NCBI GenBank assembly: GCA_964592235.1
Contig: CAZQCF010000003.1
Coordinates: 62,001 to 126,000, forward strand
DNA length: 64,000 nucleotides
Direction of reading: 5' to 3'
Source: PLA3 sp964592235
GTDB taxonomy: Bacteria; Planctomycetota; Phycisphaerae; UBA1845; UTPLA1
The first letter of the stretch is position 1. Each line of letters starts with the position of its first letter. The notes beneath the pieces are model-generated. The model saw only the letters and a program-made list of their open reading frames with translations. It ran no database searches and was not told the DNA's origin. Both the position numbers and the translations under genes were made by a program. Positions 30,820 through 39,905 of this stretch are shown in pieces.

Positions 30820-31240
30820 GTCCGTTACTCGCTCCTGTCCACAACCGACCGCGTCATGTCCGTTGATTCGCGGGCGGCCGCTTCATTGGCGTTCGTCAGG
30901 CTGGTCATCCCGATCGCGGCGGTCGCGGTCGGCTCCATCCCTGGATTCTCGGGCCGGTGCGCCCGATGGCGTAGTGGCTACGGTCCAGCCCTACACCCAC
31001 CCCACATGGTTGTTTTAGGCTGATCTCCCGGCCGTGTCAACACAAATCTCACAGCGGACCGATTCGTGCAAGTACATGGGAATTGAGTAACGACCTTACT
31101 AACCGACTCCTTTCACTTCCCGCAATTCACTGAAAGACAAACCTTCGCGAAGTCCGGTCCATTCCAACATACCGCCGTGTGTTACAATTAAATCGCCGAA
31201 TCGACGGCTGTCGGCAGATCTTTATCGATAACCAACCATC
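30820..31240. other. Intergenic region without recognised features
   Basis: About 420 bases between the divergent 79-aa gene and bpt. The left half is GC-rich; the right half (about 31070-31240) is AT-richer and should hold the bpt promoter, with a TACAAT-like hexamer near 31181, but no convincing -35 was found. No tRNA, small RNA or ORF is supported. Confidence 0.4.
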
Positions 31241-31987
31241 GTGACCGCACCTTCTGAACCTCGTATCTCGATCGCCCTGCCGCTATTCATTAGCGAGCCG
31301 CACACTTGCTCTTACCTGCCGGATCGCACGGCCATCACGGAGTATTCCGTGCCGGGAGCCTTTGCCTCGAACGGCGCGAATCCTCCGCTGACCGAGGAAG
31401 ATTATCAGGCGTTGATGGACGCGGGCTTTCGCCGCAGCGGGATCGCGGTCTATCGCACCGCCTGCGAATCGTGCCGCGAATGCGTCCCGATCCGCGTGCC
31501 GGTGGCAGCTTTCCGACCGAGCCGTTCGCAGCGACGCGCATGGCGGCGCAACCGGGATGTCACTGTGCAGACCGGCAGACCGCGTGCAAACGACGAGAAG
31601 TATCGCATCTTTGCCGCCTACCAGCGCGATCATCATGAATCGGACATGGTCGATTCATACGCCCAATTCAGAGACTTCCTGTATCGCTCGCCGGTGCAAT
31701 CGCTGGAAATGGTCTATCGCATCGATGGGGCCATCGCCGGCGTGGGAATTGTGGATGTCGCGTCGGAATCGCTTTCGAGCGTGTACTTCTTCTTCGACCC
31801 CGCCCACGCCCGCCGGAGCCTCGGCACCTTCAGCGCGCTCATGGAAATTGACCTTTGCCGTCAGATGGACAAACCCTACTGGTACGCAGGTTACTACATC
31901 CGCGAGTGCAATCGTATGATTTACAAGGCAGCGTTCGGTCCGAATGAGTTGCTGGATCGGTGCGGCCAATGGCAGCCGCCGACGTGA
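31241..31987 (+). CDS. bpt: Aspartate/glutamate leucyltransferase (Bpt)
   Basis: A 248-aa aminoacyl-tRNA-protein transferase of the ATE/Bpt family. Bpt attaches leucine to N-terminal Asp or Glu, marking proteins for ClpS/ClpAP degradation by the N-degron pathway. Diagnostic sequence: GFRRSGIAVYRTACESCREC with the conserved cysteine pair, IRVPVAAFRPSRSQRR, SVYFFFDPAHARRSLGTFSA and PYWYAGYYIRECNRMIYKA. The start is GTG at 31241; no ATG is available before the conserved region. Transcribed alone, followed by a strong terminator. Confidence 0.93.
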   Translation: MTAPSEPRISIALPLFISEPHTCSYLPDRTAITEYSVPGAFASNGANPPLTEEDYQALMDAGFRRSGIAVYRTACESCRECVPIRVPVAAFRPSRSQRRAWRRNRDVTVQTGRPRANDEKYRIFAAYQRDHHESDMVDSYAQFRDFLYRSPVQSLEMVYRIDGAIAGVGIVDVASESLSSVYFFFDPAHARRSLGTFSALMEIDLCRQMDKPYWYAGYYIRECNRMIYKAAFGPNELLDRCGQWQPPT

Positions 31988-32180
31988 AGACGAATTGGCC
32001 CGTCGTCCGAGCCGCCGCAGTCATGCGGCGGAATGATGACTCGCTTTGCTCGCCTATCGTCCCGAAAACCTGAACGAATCGGTCGCCTCGGATTCGTAAA
32101 CCAAAATGACATGCACCGGCTTTTACTGGACGGCCAGGAATCGAGAAACAAACTGGCTTGTAATCCGAAGAATATGCATT

Positions 32181-32210
32181 CCGGGTCATGACTGACCCGG
32201 CTCGGTTTTT
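32181..32210 (+). terminator. Rho-independent terminator downstream of bpt
   Basis: Stem CCGGGTC/GACCCGG (32181-32200) with a six-base loop, then CTCGG and five T residues. Located 194 bases after the bpt stop, between the convergent bpt and alr genes. Confidence 0.65.
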
Positions 32211-32213
32211 CAA

Positions 32214-33389
32214 TCATCGTTCAACGGGCGCGACGTTTCGTTCCACGCGCGGCCCCAACAAGCACGTCACCTCATACGGAATCGTGCCAAGCATCGTCGC
32301 GGTCGCCTGCACCGAGTTCGGCGCATTTGGATCATCGCTGATGAGCATCACCTCGCAGCCCGGTGCGATCGGTCCCGCCCCACATGCCACATCCGTCAAA
32401 TCCACCGCCAACTGATCCATGCTCACCCGCCCCACCACCGGCGCGGCCGCGCCGCAGACCGTCACCACCGCCCGGTTGGACAGCGCTCGCAGGAACCCGT
32501 CGAAATACCCCATCGGTACGATGCCCAGCTTCGTCGGCCGTTTCGTCACAAACGTCCGCCCGTAGCCGACGCAGTGGCCGACCGGCAGGTCCTTCACCGC
32601 CGTCAGATGCGAGACGAGTCGCAGACACGGCCGCAGGTCAATCCGTTCGCGCATGTGCAGCGCGGGCCAGTAGCCATAGAGCGCCAGGCCCGGCCGCACC
32701 ATGTCATAATGCGCCTCGGGCAGTGTGATCGTCGCGGCGGAATTCGCCAGATGTCTGATGACGCCCGGCGGCAGAAAGTCCCCCGCGCGCGACAGCGACT
32801 CGGCGAAGGCCGCCTGCTGGTGTTGCACGAGATCGCGCTGCGACGGGTCAAAGTCGGCCATGGCGAAGTGCGAATAAATGCCCGCCAGCCGCAGCATCGG
32901 GTACGCCCGCACGCGCTGAATCAGCGGCAGCAAACCACCGGGCATAACACCCATGCGTCCCATGCCGGTGTCGAACTTGATGTGAACGTCGATTGGCCCG
33001 CTTGGATTTCGCGCCGCCCCAACGCCCCACTCATCCACGACGCGCACCGTGTCTTCGTCGGCAATGGTGATTGTCAACCCATGTTCAACAATCGCCGCCA
33101 GCCGCTCGCCGCGCTCGGCCGCATCCGTCGTTGCCAGGACGTTGCCCAGAACGAGGATCGGCCGCGACCACCCCGCCGCGCGCAGCTCGACCGCCTCCGG
33201 CACCGTCGCCACCGCCGCCATGTCGGCCCCGGCCTCGTGCAACACCGGCGCGACGATCCGCACGCCGTGGCCGTAGGCGTCCGCCTTGAGCGGCGCGCAG
33301 AACTTCGCCCCGCCCGCCGCAGCGCGCAGCGCGCGGTAGTTATGCCGCAGTGCGTCAGGATTGATTTGTGCGATGAGGTCGCTGCGCAT
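32214..33389 (-). CDS. alr: Alanine racemase
   Basis: A 391-aa PLP-dependent Alr, making D-alanine for peptidoglycan. The PLP lysine is Lys35 in CAPLKADAYGHG. KFDTGMGRMGV, LAGIYSHFAMAD, MVRPGLALYGYWP, the catalytic-Tyr region HCVGYGRTFVT and GRVSMDQLAVDLTD follow in normal order and length. Presence of alr fits the view that planctomycetes have peptidoglycan. Transcribed downstream of the M48 peptidase gene in the same direction, 75 bases apart. Confidence 0.96.
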   Translation of the reverse strand: MRSDLIAQINPDALRHNYRALRAAAGGAKFCAPLKADAYGHGVRIVAPVLHEAGADMAAVATVPEAVELRAAGWSRPILVLGNVLATTDAAERGERLAAIVEHGLTITIADEDTVRVVDEWGVGAARNPSGPIDVHIKFDTGMGRMGVMPGGLLPLIQRVRAYPMLRLAGIYSHFAMADFDPSQRDLVQHQQAAFAESLSRAGDFLPPGVIRHLANSAATITLPEAHYDMVRPGLALYGYWPALHMRERIDLRPCLRLVSHLTAVKDLPVGHCVGYGRTFVTKRPTKLGIVPMGYFDGFLRALSNRAVVTVCGAAAPVVGRVSMDQLAVDLTDVACGAGPIAPGCEVMLISDDPNAPNSVQATATMLGTIPYEVTCLLGPRVERNVAPVER

Positions 33390-33464
33390 GAGTGTCGTCC
33401 GTGACCGCCACTATCGTAGTCGTCGGAATCACTTGCATCAAAGGAACGGCGGCCGTGACCCTCA

Positions 33465-35732
33465 TTATCTCGCCGCAACCGGTTTGGGCTTCGAACTGGC
33501 GGCCAAGCGTGCATCGAGGACCTTCTCAACGGCGAGTGCGATGTTTGCCAGGCGCGCCATGATCTTCATGTAGAGGGCGCCGATGTTCTGATGCATGGCT
33601 GGGGCGACCTGTGCGATCGCGACGTAGTTCCGTGCCGAGGGGAGATGCGGAATCGCATAAGCCGCAAGTGTCGCAGGGCCACCGTGAGGGAGCGGATACG
33701 GATCCTCCTTAACGGCCTGCTTGAACTCTTTTAGCCGCTCGAAAAGAACTTTGCCGGCATTGGACACGATGCCGGCGCCTTTGGAAGAACTGCGCTCAAA
33801 CTCCTCAAAGGTACATCCCGCTTCCGAAAACGGGAGCATCGGCGCCCATTGTTCCCAGATGTCGTTCCAGATCGGGAACGTAGCTTCCAATCGGCGCAAG
33901 GCAGCCATGAGCCGCTCGGCTTCGTCGATGTATTCATCAGCCTGCGGCAAGCGTTTGCGAATCAGCGGCACATGGAGCAATTCCAGTGCGCTCCGCAGCC
34001 GGACTCGCTGGAGTTTCAGGCAGGCTTCCAGCTTTCCTTGAACGGATTCCACCTGGGCCATGTTTTGTTTGATTAGCGATTCGATGTCCTGCGGCTTCAC
34101 GGATGGCAATTTCGTCTGCACGCGATCGATCGGGAGATTCATGCACAAGTAAATCTGCGCGGTCATTCCAGCACGTTGCTTCTCGATCCCTTCCTGCCGC
34201 AGGGCCATCCATTTAGCGATACTGGCTTCGGCGGCCTTCAGCTTCTGCCTCGCGGCGACCAGTCGTCGGGCCGATTGATTGGCATCGGCCGGACCGATGA
34301 TCGGTTCATCCCCAAGAAAGAGCGGCAATCCGCTCATGATGCCCGGCTTGTAATAATCGCGCGTGGCCTCGAACTCTTCTGCAAGCCGTTCGTGCTCGCC
34401 GAACAGTTTCTCCGTCGGCACGAGATTGTCCGTCGTGACCTCCAGTTCAAATTCATCGCGATACTGCGCCAACGTGACCGCGTGAGCGATCTGCCGGTAA
34501 TTGCCAAAAAGCGTGGTCGCTGGACCGTCATCGTGAAGCACGCCCTCGGCTTCGCGCTTCTTCACGCGGGCAATCCGAGCTCGCGAGCATGGATGCGTGT
34601 CAAACAGTCCGGTCTTTTGCTCGGCCAGCCGCTTATCCAATTTCGCTTGAACATCGGCCGGAAACCGGCGCGCGCACAAGGCAACGAGCAACGGGAAATT
34701 GTCGACCAGTCGCCGTTCCTTCCAGGAATGTTGCAAATCGGAAATCGCCGACGCCATCGCAGCGTTGAGCAGCTCCAGTTTCCGCGCCGTGGACTCATAC
34801 GTGCGCGAACCAACCAGGTTTGCCTCGTACTGGTCGGCGTGGTATTCCATCTGCCGCAACAACACGGCACTCGAGAGCAGCCCTATGAGCATGAACGCCT
34901 TGAGTATCAGTCGGCCGAGCCAGACGCCGAATTGCGCCATCATCAGGACCAGCTTGAAGGCTGCGTACTCCGTCGACTCGCTTTCACCCGCCAACCAGCC
35001 ATCCAGGGAATCGCGCTGGTACACCACCCTGGCGAACCAATGATTGATCGATGAGATGACATAAGTGAGCCGCAACGCAAACCATTGGGTGAAATGGCCG
35101 AATTCGTGCGCGATCACACCGGCCAATTCGGCGCGCGTGAGTCCGCTAACGAGCGGCAAGCCGAGCGTCAGGACCATGTCGTTGCCGAAGAAGCTAAGAA
35201 ACCCGCGTCGGAACGAGGCCGAGGCGTTCAGGTCGCAACTGATGTCGATGCGCCGGGGCGACGGAGTTCCCAGCGCCTTGCAGAGCATGCCAACAAACGC
35301 GAACAGCTTCGGCTCCTGGGATGCGTCGAGCGAGAGCGGCATCTCCTCGCGCGGCCCGCGGATGACGATCGGCTTGATCATAAAGACAATCAGCAGTCCG
35401 CCGATCACCATCGGCGCGAGATATGCAAAGAGTTTCGCCCGGCCGATACTGACCCCTCCGGTAGCCTCGTATATCCAGGTGTGGTTATGCGCTGCGTGCA
35501 GATAGGTGCCGTACGCGATCAACCCGATGAGGGCCAGATACAGGAGCGGCAGCAGAACCATGATGATGCTGACGGGCAAGGCCGCCAGCACATAAAAGAA
35601 CGGCAGCCGTACCCGCGGGACCGGGCCGGAAAGACTTGGAAGGTCTGACGCCTCTGGCGAATCGGTCGCGGATGGCTTTGATTGCACGGAGCCGGGTCGT
35701 GAGGACCTTGTGGACTTGGCTGGATCGACCAT
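33465..35732 (-). CDS. M48-family membrane zinc metallopeptidase
   Basis: A 755-aa protein from the ATG at 35732 (a TTG at 35783 is possible). The N-terminal ~40 residues are Ser/Pro-rich and cytoplasmic-looking, then two membrane segments (LPVSIIMVLLPLLYLALIGL and LFAYLAPMVIGGLLIVFMI). The M48 core has the zinc motif HEFGH at about 207-211 and the third ligand region RQMEYHADQYEA near 295; more membrane segments lie between them. The C-terminal ~400 residues are charged and helical, beyond the usual M48 length, and unrecognised. Probably a membrane quality-control protease like HtpX/Ste24. Confidence 0.88.
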   Translation of the reverse strand: MVDPAKSTRSSRPGSVQSKPSATDSPEASDLPSLSGPVPRVRLPFFYVLAALPVSIIMVLLPLLYLALIGLIAYGTYLHAAHNHTWIYEATGGVSIGRAKLFAYLAPMVIGGLLIVFMIKPIVIRGPREEMPLSLDASQEPKLFAFVGMLCKALGTPSPRRIDISCDLNASASFRRGFLSFFGNDMVLTLGLPLVSGLTRAELAGVIAHEFGHFTQWFALRLTYVISSINHWFARVVYQRDSLDGWLAGESESTEYAAFKLVLMMAQFGVWLGRLILKAFMLIGLLSSAVLLRQMEYHADQYEANLVGSRTYESTARKLELLNAAMASAISDLQHSWKERRLVDNFPLLVALCARRFPADVQAKLDKRLAEQKTGLFDTHPCSRARIARVKKREAEGVLHDDGPATTLFGNYRQIAHAVTLAQYRDEFELEVTTDNLVPTEKLFGEHERLAEEFEATRDYYKPGIMSGLPLFLGDEPIIGPADANQSARRLVAARQKLKAAEASIAKWMALRQEGIEKQRAGMTAQIYLCMNLPIDRVQTKLPSVKPQDIESLIKQNMAQVESVQGKLEACLKLQRVRLRSALELLHVPLIRKRLPQADEYIDEAERLMAALRRLEATFPIWNDIWEQWAPMLPFSEAGCTFEEFERSSSKGAGIVSNAGKVLFERLKEFKQAVKEDPYPLPHGGPATLAAYAIPHLPSARNYVAIAQVAPAMHQNIGALYMKIMARLANIALAVEKVLDARLAASSKPKPVAAR

Positions 35733-35993
35733 TGCATCGGCCCTGACGTGCGGCGCGCGGGAATCGCCCGCTTCCAACGGCAATCATGTGTGTCTAATTT
35801 ACCCTGATCGACCGCTGCAATTCAAGCCGCCCGCGCTCATATCCCCACCCGGCCCGGCTACGCCGAACCGAAATGATCCAAGACCTGATCGCAAGAGGCG
35901 ATCCAGCGCACAGTAGGGCGTTCGAATGACCGGAGAAAGGCATTTGTTATGTGAGACCGATCAATCGACTGCGATCCCAACCTTTAAGATCGA

Positions 35994-36772
35994 TCAAGCG
36001 GCAGCGATCGGCTCTGAACAGATCCGGCCGGCGGCGACGATCAGGAAATCTTCGCCTGTTGATGAACTCCTAAGCAGAATTTGGCCCACCGGCGCTTCTA
36101 CAATTGTATGCAAAGTCGAGCTATCGCAATAACGCCGCCGAAGCGATTCATTCTGGATCATGGCATTCACAACGCGAAGCATGGCCTGATGGGAGCAACC
36201 CTCCACACCGATGCACTCCAGGATTATGCGTTCGCTTCCGGCGACCTTCGCCACGCACGCATTGTCATTCGCCTGATACATCCACTTCATGAAGCGATTC
36301 GAAGACCATGTGCCTCGTCGGGGCTGATTCAGATAAACGAAAATGAGCATTGAATCCGCAAAAAGGATCGCGGCCATCTTTCGCGTCAACCGCGGAATTC
36401 GCTCGTCCTCCGCGCCGCTTGCCCGATCAACGCACGCACAAAGGTCCCACGGAATTAACCGTCCGAAGCGAGAGCCCGGCAACACAGGGAAAAACAATCC
36501 CCGTGCATCCAGGATGACCGATGCGAGGGCGGCTCGAAACCGCCACCAGATGTAGGCCGCAAACAAGGCGGAAAGGACCCATATGGCAATGAAGAACGGG
36601 GAGCCCAGGAACCGCTTGGATGCATTGAAGTCATCAAGTGCGCGATCAGACAGACTATCCGGAATGGGGATAAACCTTATCGCCAGCCCCCGATTGCAAG
36701 CAGTGCTCCCAGAATCGAAAGAACACCGTAGACCACCGCAATGCGATTGCACTTGCCTTCTACGACGATCAT
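35994..36772 (-). pseudogene. Frameshifted tandem paralogue of the 37031-37777 membrane protein
   Basis: Homologous to the next upstream gene over its whole length: GLFFPVLPGSRFGRLIPW versus GLRFPFLPGMSWGRRVAW, and the ECIGVEG...NAMIQNESLRRRYC block versus ECITVST...NALIREPNLRHEYC. From the homologous ATG at 36772 the frame reads MIVVEGKCNRIAVVYGV and then stops at 36677. The remainder is open in another frame. Adding one G to the run of five (36687-36691) would join the two parts into a single protein. The gene is therefore frameshifted, or the run was miscounted. One membrane segment (FFIAIWVLSALFAAYIWW). Function unknown. Confidence 0.65.
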
Positions 36773-36790
36773 GGCCCGCCGCCTCTTTGG

Positions 36791-36837
36791 CTATGTAACT
36801 GACTTGCATAGCGCGATCGCCCGCTTCGCGGCTTCGA
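36791..36837 (-). pseudogene. Duplicated 3' tail of proS
   Basis: On the minus strand this encodes AAKRAIALCKSVT then TAG, nearly identical to the last residues of ProS (AGKRAMALCKSVT). The 18-base spacer to the following membrane-protein ATG is also conserved between copies. It marks the left edge of a tandem duplication that began inside proS. Confidence 0.8.
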
Positions 36838-37030
36838 CAAGCGCGTTATGATGCCTTTTCATTGATTCGCCCAACAAATGAATGCGTCAGCGATGCGTGA
36901 AGTTGCTTCCTCGGCCACAAAGTAGAACCGCACTCAAAGACATACACAAGAAAGAAACACAGGGGGCAAACGGAGACATAGACTCTTTGCTGGCTGTTTG
37001 TATAGAAGTCGCCGGCCTGTTATATCAAAG

Positions 37031-37777
37031 TCAACGTCTTACCAAGATGGTGACTTGTCCCGTTTCCAAATTACGCGCGCACACCGATGCGTTTTGCCCT
37101 TCTTCGATTGAATACGTTGTTCCCGTGTTGCAATATTCATGACGCAAGTTGGGTTCACGGATCAACGCATTGATCGTCGCGATAAGTGACTTGGCACGAC
37201 ACGTGCTAACGGTGATACACTCGGCGATGATATTCTCATTTCCCGGAATACGTGATCCTCCCAGAAAATCATTCAACCCATAGACAACCCTCAAGAGTTG
37301 ATTCCCGCGCCAGGCGACCGACCGCGTGCAATTGAGATACAGGATGAGGACTACTGCATCCCTTGACATCAAGACGGCGCTTCCAATCGCCGCCCTCGTC
37401 ACACGTTGGTCCGCGATGTCTCTAACCCAATCTACCGAGCGCAGATTCTCCCAGGCCACCCTCCTGCCCCAAGACATCCCCGGTAAAAAGGGAAATCGTA
37501 GGCCGATCGCGTCCATTGTCAGGTTAGAGGAGTTGAAATAGAGCCTGCCCCACACACCAGCCAGTAGTGCCGCGCAGAAAACGAGCAGTACGAGTCCGCC
37601 GTTATCAAACATGCGCTGTCCATACCGCGTTTCAAACCAAGACTCGGTTACTTCAATCCACCCTGAAGTAACCAAGATTCGAGTAAGAACGACGACCGTG
37701 ATTGTGAGAAGAAACAGGCCTGCCACGAATGCAAATACCCAAGCCCCTCGACGGCAGTTCCCTTCTACGACGATCAT
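37031..37777 (-). CDS. Small membrane protein, unknown (intact paralogue)
   Basis: A 248-aa protein starting 18 bases after the proS stop, on the same strand, so probably co-transcribed. Two membrane segments: WVFAFVAGLFLLTITVVVL and GLVLLVFCAALLAGVWGRL, with a loop between them. The soluble C-terminal part (GLRFPFLPGMSWGRRVAWEN, then SVDWVRD) recalls PH-like domains of small bacterial membrane proteins, but no confident family match can be made by eye. Base composition is lower in GC than the neighbouring genes. A frameshifted paralogue lies just downstream. Confidence 0.7.
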   Translation of the reverse strand: MIVVEGNCRRGAWVFAFVAGLFLLTITVVVLTRILVTSGWIEVTESWFETRYGQRMFDNGGLVLLVFCAALLAGVWGRLYFNSSNLTMDAIGLRFPFLPGMSWGRRVAWENLRSVDWVRDIADQRVTRAAIGSAVLMSRDAVVLILYLNCTRSVAWRGNQLLRVVYGLNDFLGGSRIPGNENIIAECITVSTCRAKSLIATINALIREPNLRHEYCNTGTTYSIEEGQNASVCARNLETGQVTILVRR

Positions 37778-37795
37778 GGCCCACTGCCTCTTTGG

Positions 37796-39634
37796 CTATG
37801 TGACTGATTTGCACAGCGCCATCGCCCGCTTGCCCGCCTCGCCCGGCGCGACTTTCTCCACCTCCGCCGAGTCGCGGCGCTTCAACTCCACCACGCCATC
37901 GGCCAAGCTCCTACGGCCCACCGTGATGCGCACGGGAATGCCGATCAGGTCGGCGTCCTTGAATTTGAACCCCGCGCGCTCGTCGCGGTCGTCGAACAGC
38001 ACGTCGACCCCCGCGGCCTCCAATTCGTCGTGCAGCTTCTGGGCCGTGTTCATCACGTCTTCCTCGCGCGGGTCCAGCGCGACGATCAGCACGTTGAACG
38101 GCGCGATCGACGCCGGCCAGATGATGCCCGCCTCGTCGTGATGGGCCTCGATGGCCGCCGCCATGATGCGATTCAGCCCGATGCCGTAGCAGCCCATGAT
38201 GAGCGCTTTGGGCTTGCCGTCGTTGTCGAGGAACGTCGCCTTCATCGCGTCGCTGTACTTGGTGCCGAGCTTGAAGACGTGGCCGATCTCGATGGCTTTC
38301 TTGAGGCGAATCGGCGAGCCGCTGCCGGTCGGCGACAGATCGCCGTCGACGACGTTCCGTACGTCGGCGACCGTGACATCTTGACACGCGTTACCACCCT
38401 CACCCCGGCCCTCTCCCTGGGAGGGAGAGGGTGTGCCGAGCGGAAAATCCCGCCCGGGATTGACGTTGATCGTGTGGTAATCCGTCTTGTTCGCGCCCGT
38501 CGCCGCGTTGCGCATCACCGACACGGCCTGATCGACGATTAACCGATACGCCACGCCGGTCTTGCCGAGCGTGTGTGGCCCGGCAAAACCAACGGCCGCG
38601 CCGGTCAGCGCCGTGATCGTCTTGTCGTCGGCCAATTCAAGCCTCGCGCCGGCCACGCGATTGAGCTTGTTCTCGTTGACCTCATGATCGCCTCGCACCA
38701 AAACGACCACCGGCGTTGCGGCTTCCTGTTTTGGCATTTTGGCGTTTTGCTGTTTTGGTGTTTCGACGTAAATCAGCGTCTTAATCATCCTCGACGCCGG
38801 CACTTTCAGAAACGCGCACACTTCGTCGATTGTCCGCTGATTGGGCGTATGCACATCCTGCATCGCCTGCATCTCGTCGTTGTCCTGCGCCAGCGGCGCA
38901 CAGACCGCCCGCTCGGTGTTGGCCGCGTAGTCCCCATTCTCCGTCAGCGCCACCACATCCTCGCCCGCCTCGGTCAGCACCATGAACTCGTGCGAGGCGT
39001 CGCCGCCGATCGGGCCGCTCTCGGCCTCGCAGGCAATGTACGGCAGGCCGCACCGCGCGAAGATGCGACAATACGCGTCGTACATCCGCTGATAGCCCTC
39101 GTCGAGGCTCTCTTTGTCGCGGTGGAAGCTGTACGCATCCTTCATCAAAAATTCTCGCGTACGCAGGACGCCGCTCTTGGGCCGGGCCTCGCCGCGGAAC
39201 TTCACCTGAATCTGGTACAGATTGACCGGCAACATCTTGTAACTGTTCAGGTACGCCCGCGCGATCTCCGTCACCGGCTCCTCGTGCGTCGGACCCAGCA
39301 CCGTCTGCGCGCGCCAGTCGCCTTCGTCGCCATCCTTTACCGGCCGCAGCCCCAGCAGCACATCGCCCATCGCCGCCGTGCGCCCCGTCTGCTGCCACAG
39401 CTCCTTCGGGTGCAACACCGGCATGTGCAGCTCAATCGCCCCGGCGCGGTTCATCTCATCGCGCACGATCGCCTCGACCTTGCGCAGCGTGCGATAACCC
39501 AGCGGGAGATAGCTGTAAATGCCCGCAGCAAGCTGACGGATCAACCCCGCGCGAAGCATCAACTGATGCGACGGCACGACGGCATCTTTCGGGACTTCCT
39601 TTGTTGTGGGAATCAGAAACTGGGACCAACGCAT
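37796..39634 (-). CDS. proS: Prolyl-tRNA synthetase (bacterial type, with editing insert)
   Basis: A 612-aa class II synthetase that charges tRNA-Pro. Motif 2 (FRGEARPKSGVLRTREFLMK), motif 3 (GCYGIGLNRIMAAA) and the N-terminal ELHMPVLHPKELWQQTGR are normal. The insertion (editing) domain is present but carries two unusual in-frame stretches: TPKQQNAKMPKQEA at about residues 290-303 and GTPSPSQGEGRGEGGNA at about 399-415. Both are encoded by low-complexity or palindromic DNA and explain why the protein is ~40 residues longer than the E. coli enzyme. Conserved blocks continue on both sides, so the enzyme is likely functional. Confidence 0.95.
   Translation of the reverse strand: MRWSQFLIPTTKEVPKDAVVPSHQLMLRAGLIRQLAAGIYSYLPLGYRTLRKVEAIVRDEMNRAGAIELHMPVLHPKELWQQTGRTAAMGDVLLGLRPVKDGDEGDWRAQTVLGPTHEEPVTEIARAYLNSYKMLPVNLYQIQVKFRGEARPKSGVLRTREFLMKDAYSFHRDKESLDEGYQRMYDAYCRIFARCGLPYIACEAESGPIGGDASHEFMVLTEAGEDVVALTENGDYAANTERAVCAPLAQDNDEMQAMQDVHTPNQRTIDEVCAFLKVPASRMIKTLIYVETPKQQNAKMPKQEAATPVVVLVRGDHEVNENKLNRVAGARLELADDKTITALTGAAVGFAGPHTLGKTGVAYRLIVDQAVSVMRNAATGANKTDYHTINVNPGRDFPLGTPSPSQGEGRGEGGNACQDVTVADVRNVVDGDLSPTGSGSPIRLKKAIEIGHVFKLGTKYSDAMKATFLDNDGKPKALIMGCYGIGLNRIMAAAIEAHHDEAGIIWPASIAPFNVLIVALDPREEDVMNTAQKLHDELEAAGVDVLFDDRDERAGFKFKDADLIGIPVRITVGRRSLADGVVELKRRDSAEVEKVAPGEAGKRAMALCKSVT
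38398..38431. repeat. Palindromic repeat inserted in proS
   Basis: CCCTCACCCCGGCCCTCTCCC followed by TGGGAGGGAGAGGG; the core CCCTCTCCC/GGGAGAGGG is a perfect inverted repeat around a five-base loop. This CCCTCTCC...GGAGAGGG element is a dispersed repeat known from many bacterial genomes, usually intergenic. Here it is in frame inside the editing domain. Confidence 0.7.
38725..38765 (-). repeat. Degenerate CAAAA-rich mini-repeat inside proS
   Basis: Read on the minus strand the tract repeats CCAAAACAG / CAAAACGC / CAAAATGC / CAAAACAGG with a period of 7-9 bases. It translates to a Gln/Lys-rich insert in the editing domain. Confidence 0.6.
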
Positions 39635-39905
39635 GTTTATGGGCCTTTCCCGGGTCGCGCCCGGATGTCGTGAATCGGTTCAAGACATGGCATTAGCGCG
39701 AAAGTACGCCCATCTTTCAAGCCGCGCGGATCGGCCGACCGATGCGCGATGCCGGCGGATCGGAAAGTGCCGGCGCACCAGGGGTCGCTCGCCATTTCTA
39801 ACTAAACGCACCGTCCGTTTCGCACGATTGGGGGGTGCGGGTGTCCCAGAATCCGGCCGCTTCGCCGAACCTGCCCCGCGCAACCGACCCTCGCGGAGAT
39901 CTGAC

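Noticed and set aside
30900..31020. tRNA-like sequence in the 30820-31240 gap
   Set aside because: No T-loop GGTTCGAATCC-type motif and no clover-leaf could be drawn.
36797..36809. Start of the downstream membrane paralogue at 36809
   Set aside because: That start lies inside the proS-tail remnant and gives an unrelated N-terminus; the homologous ATG is at 36772 but is frameshifted.
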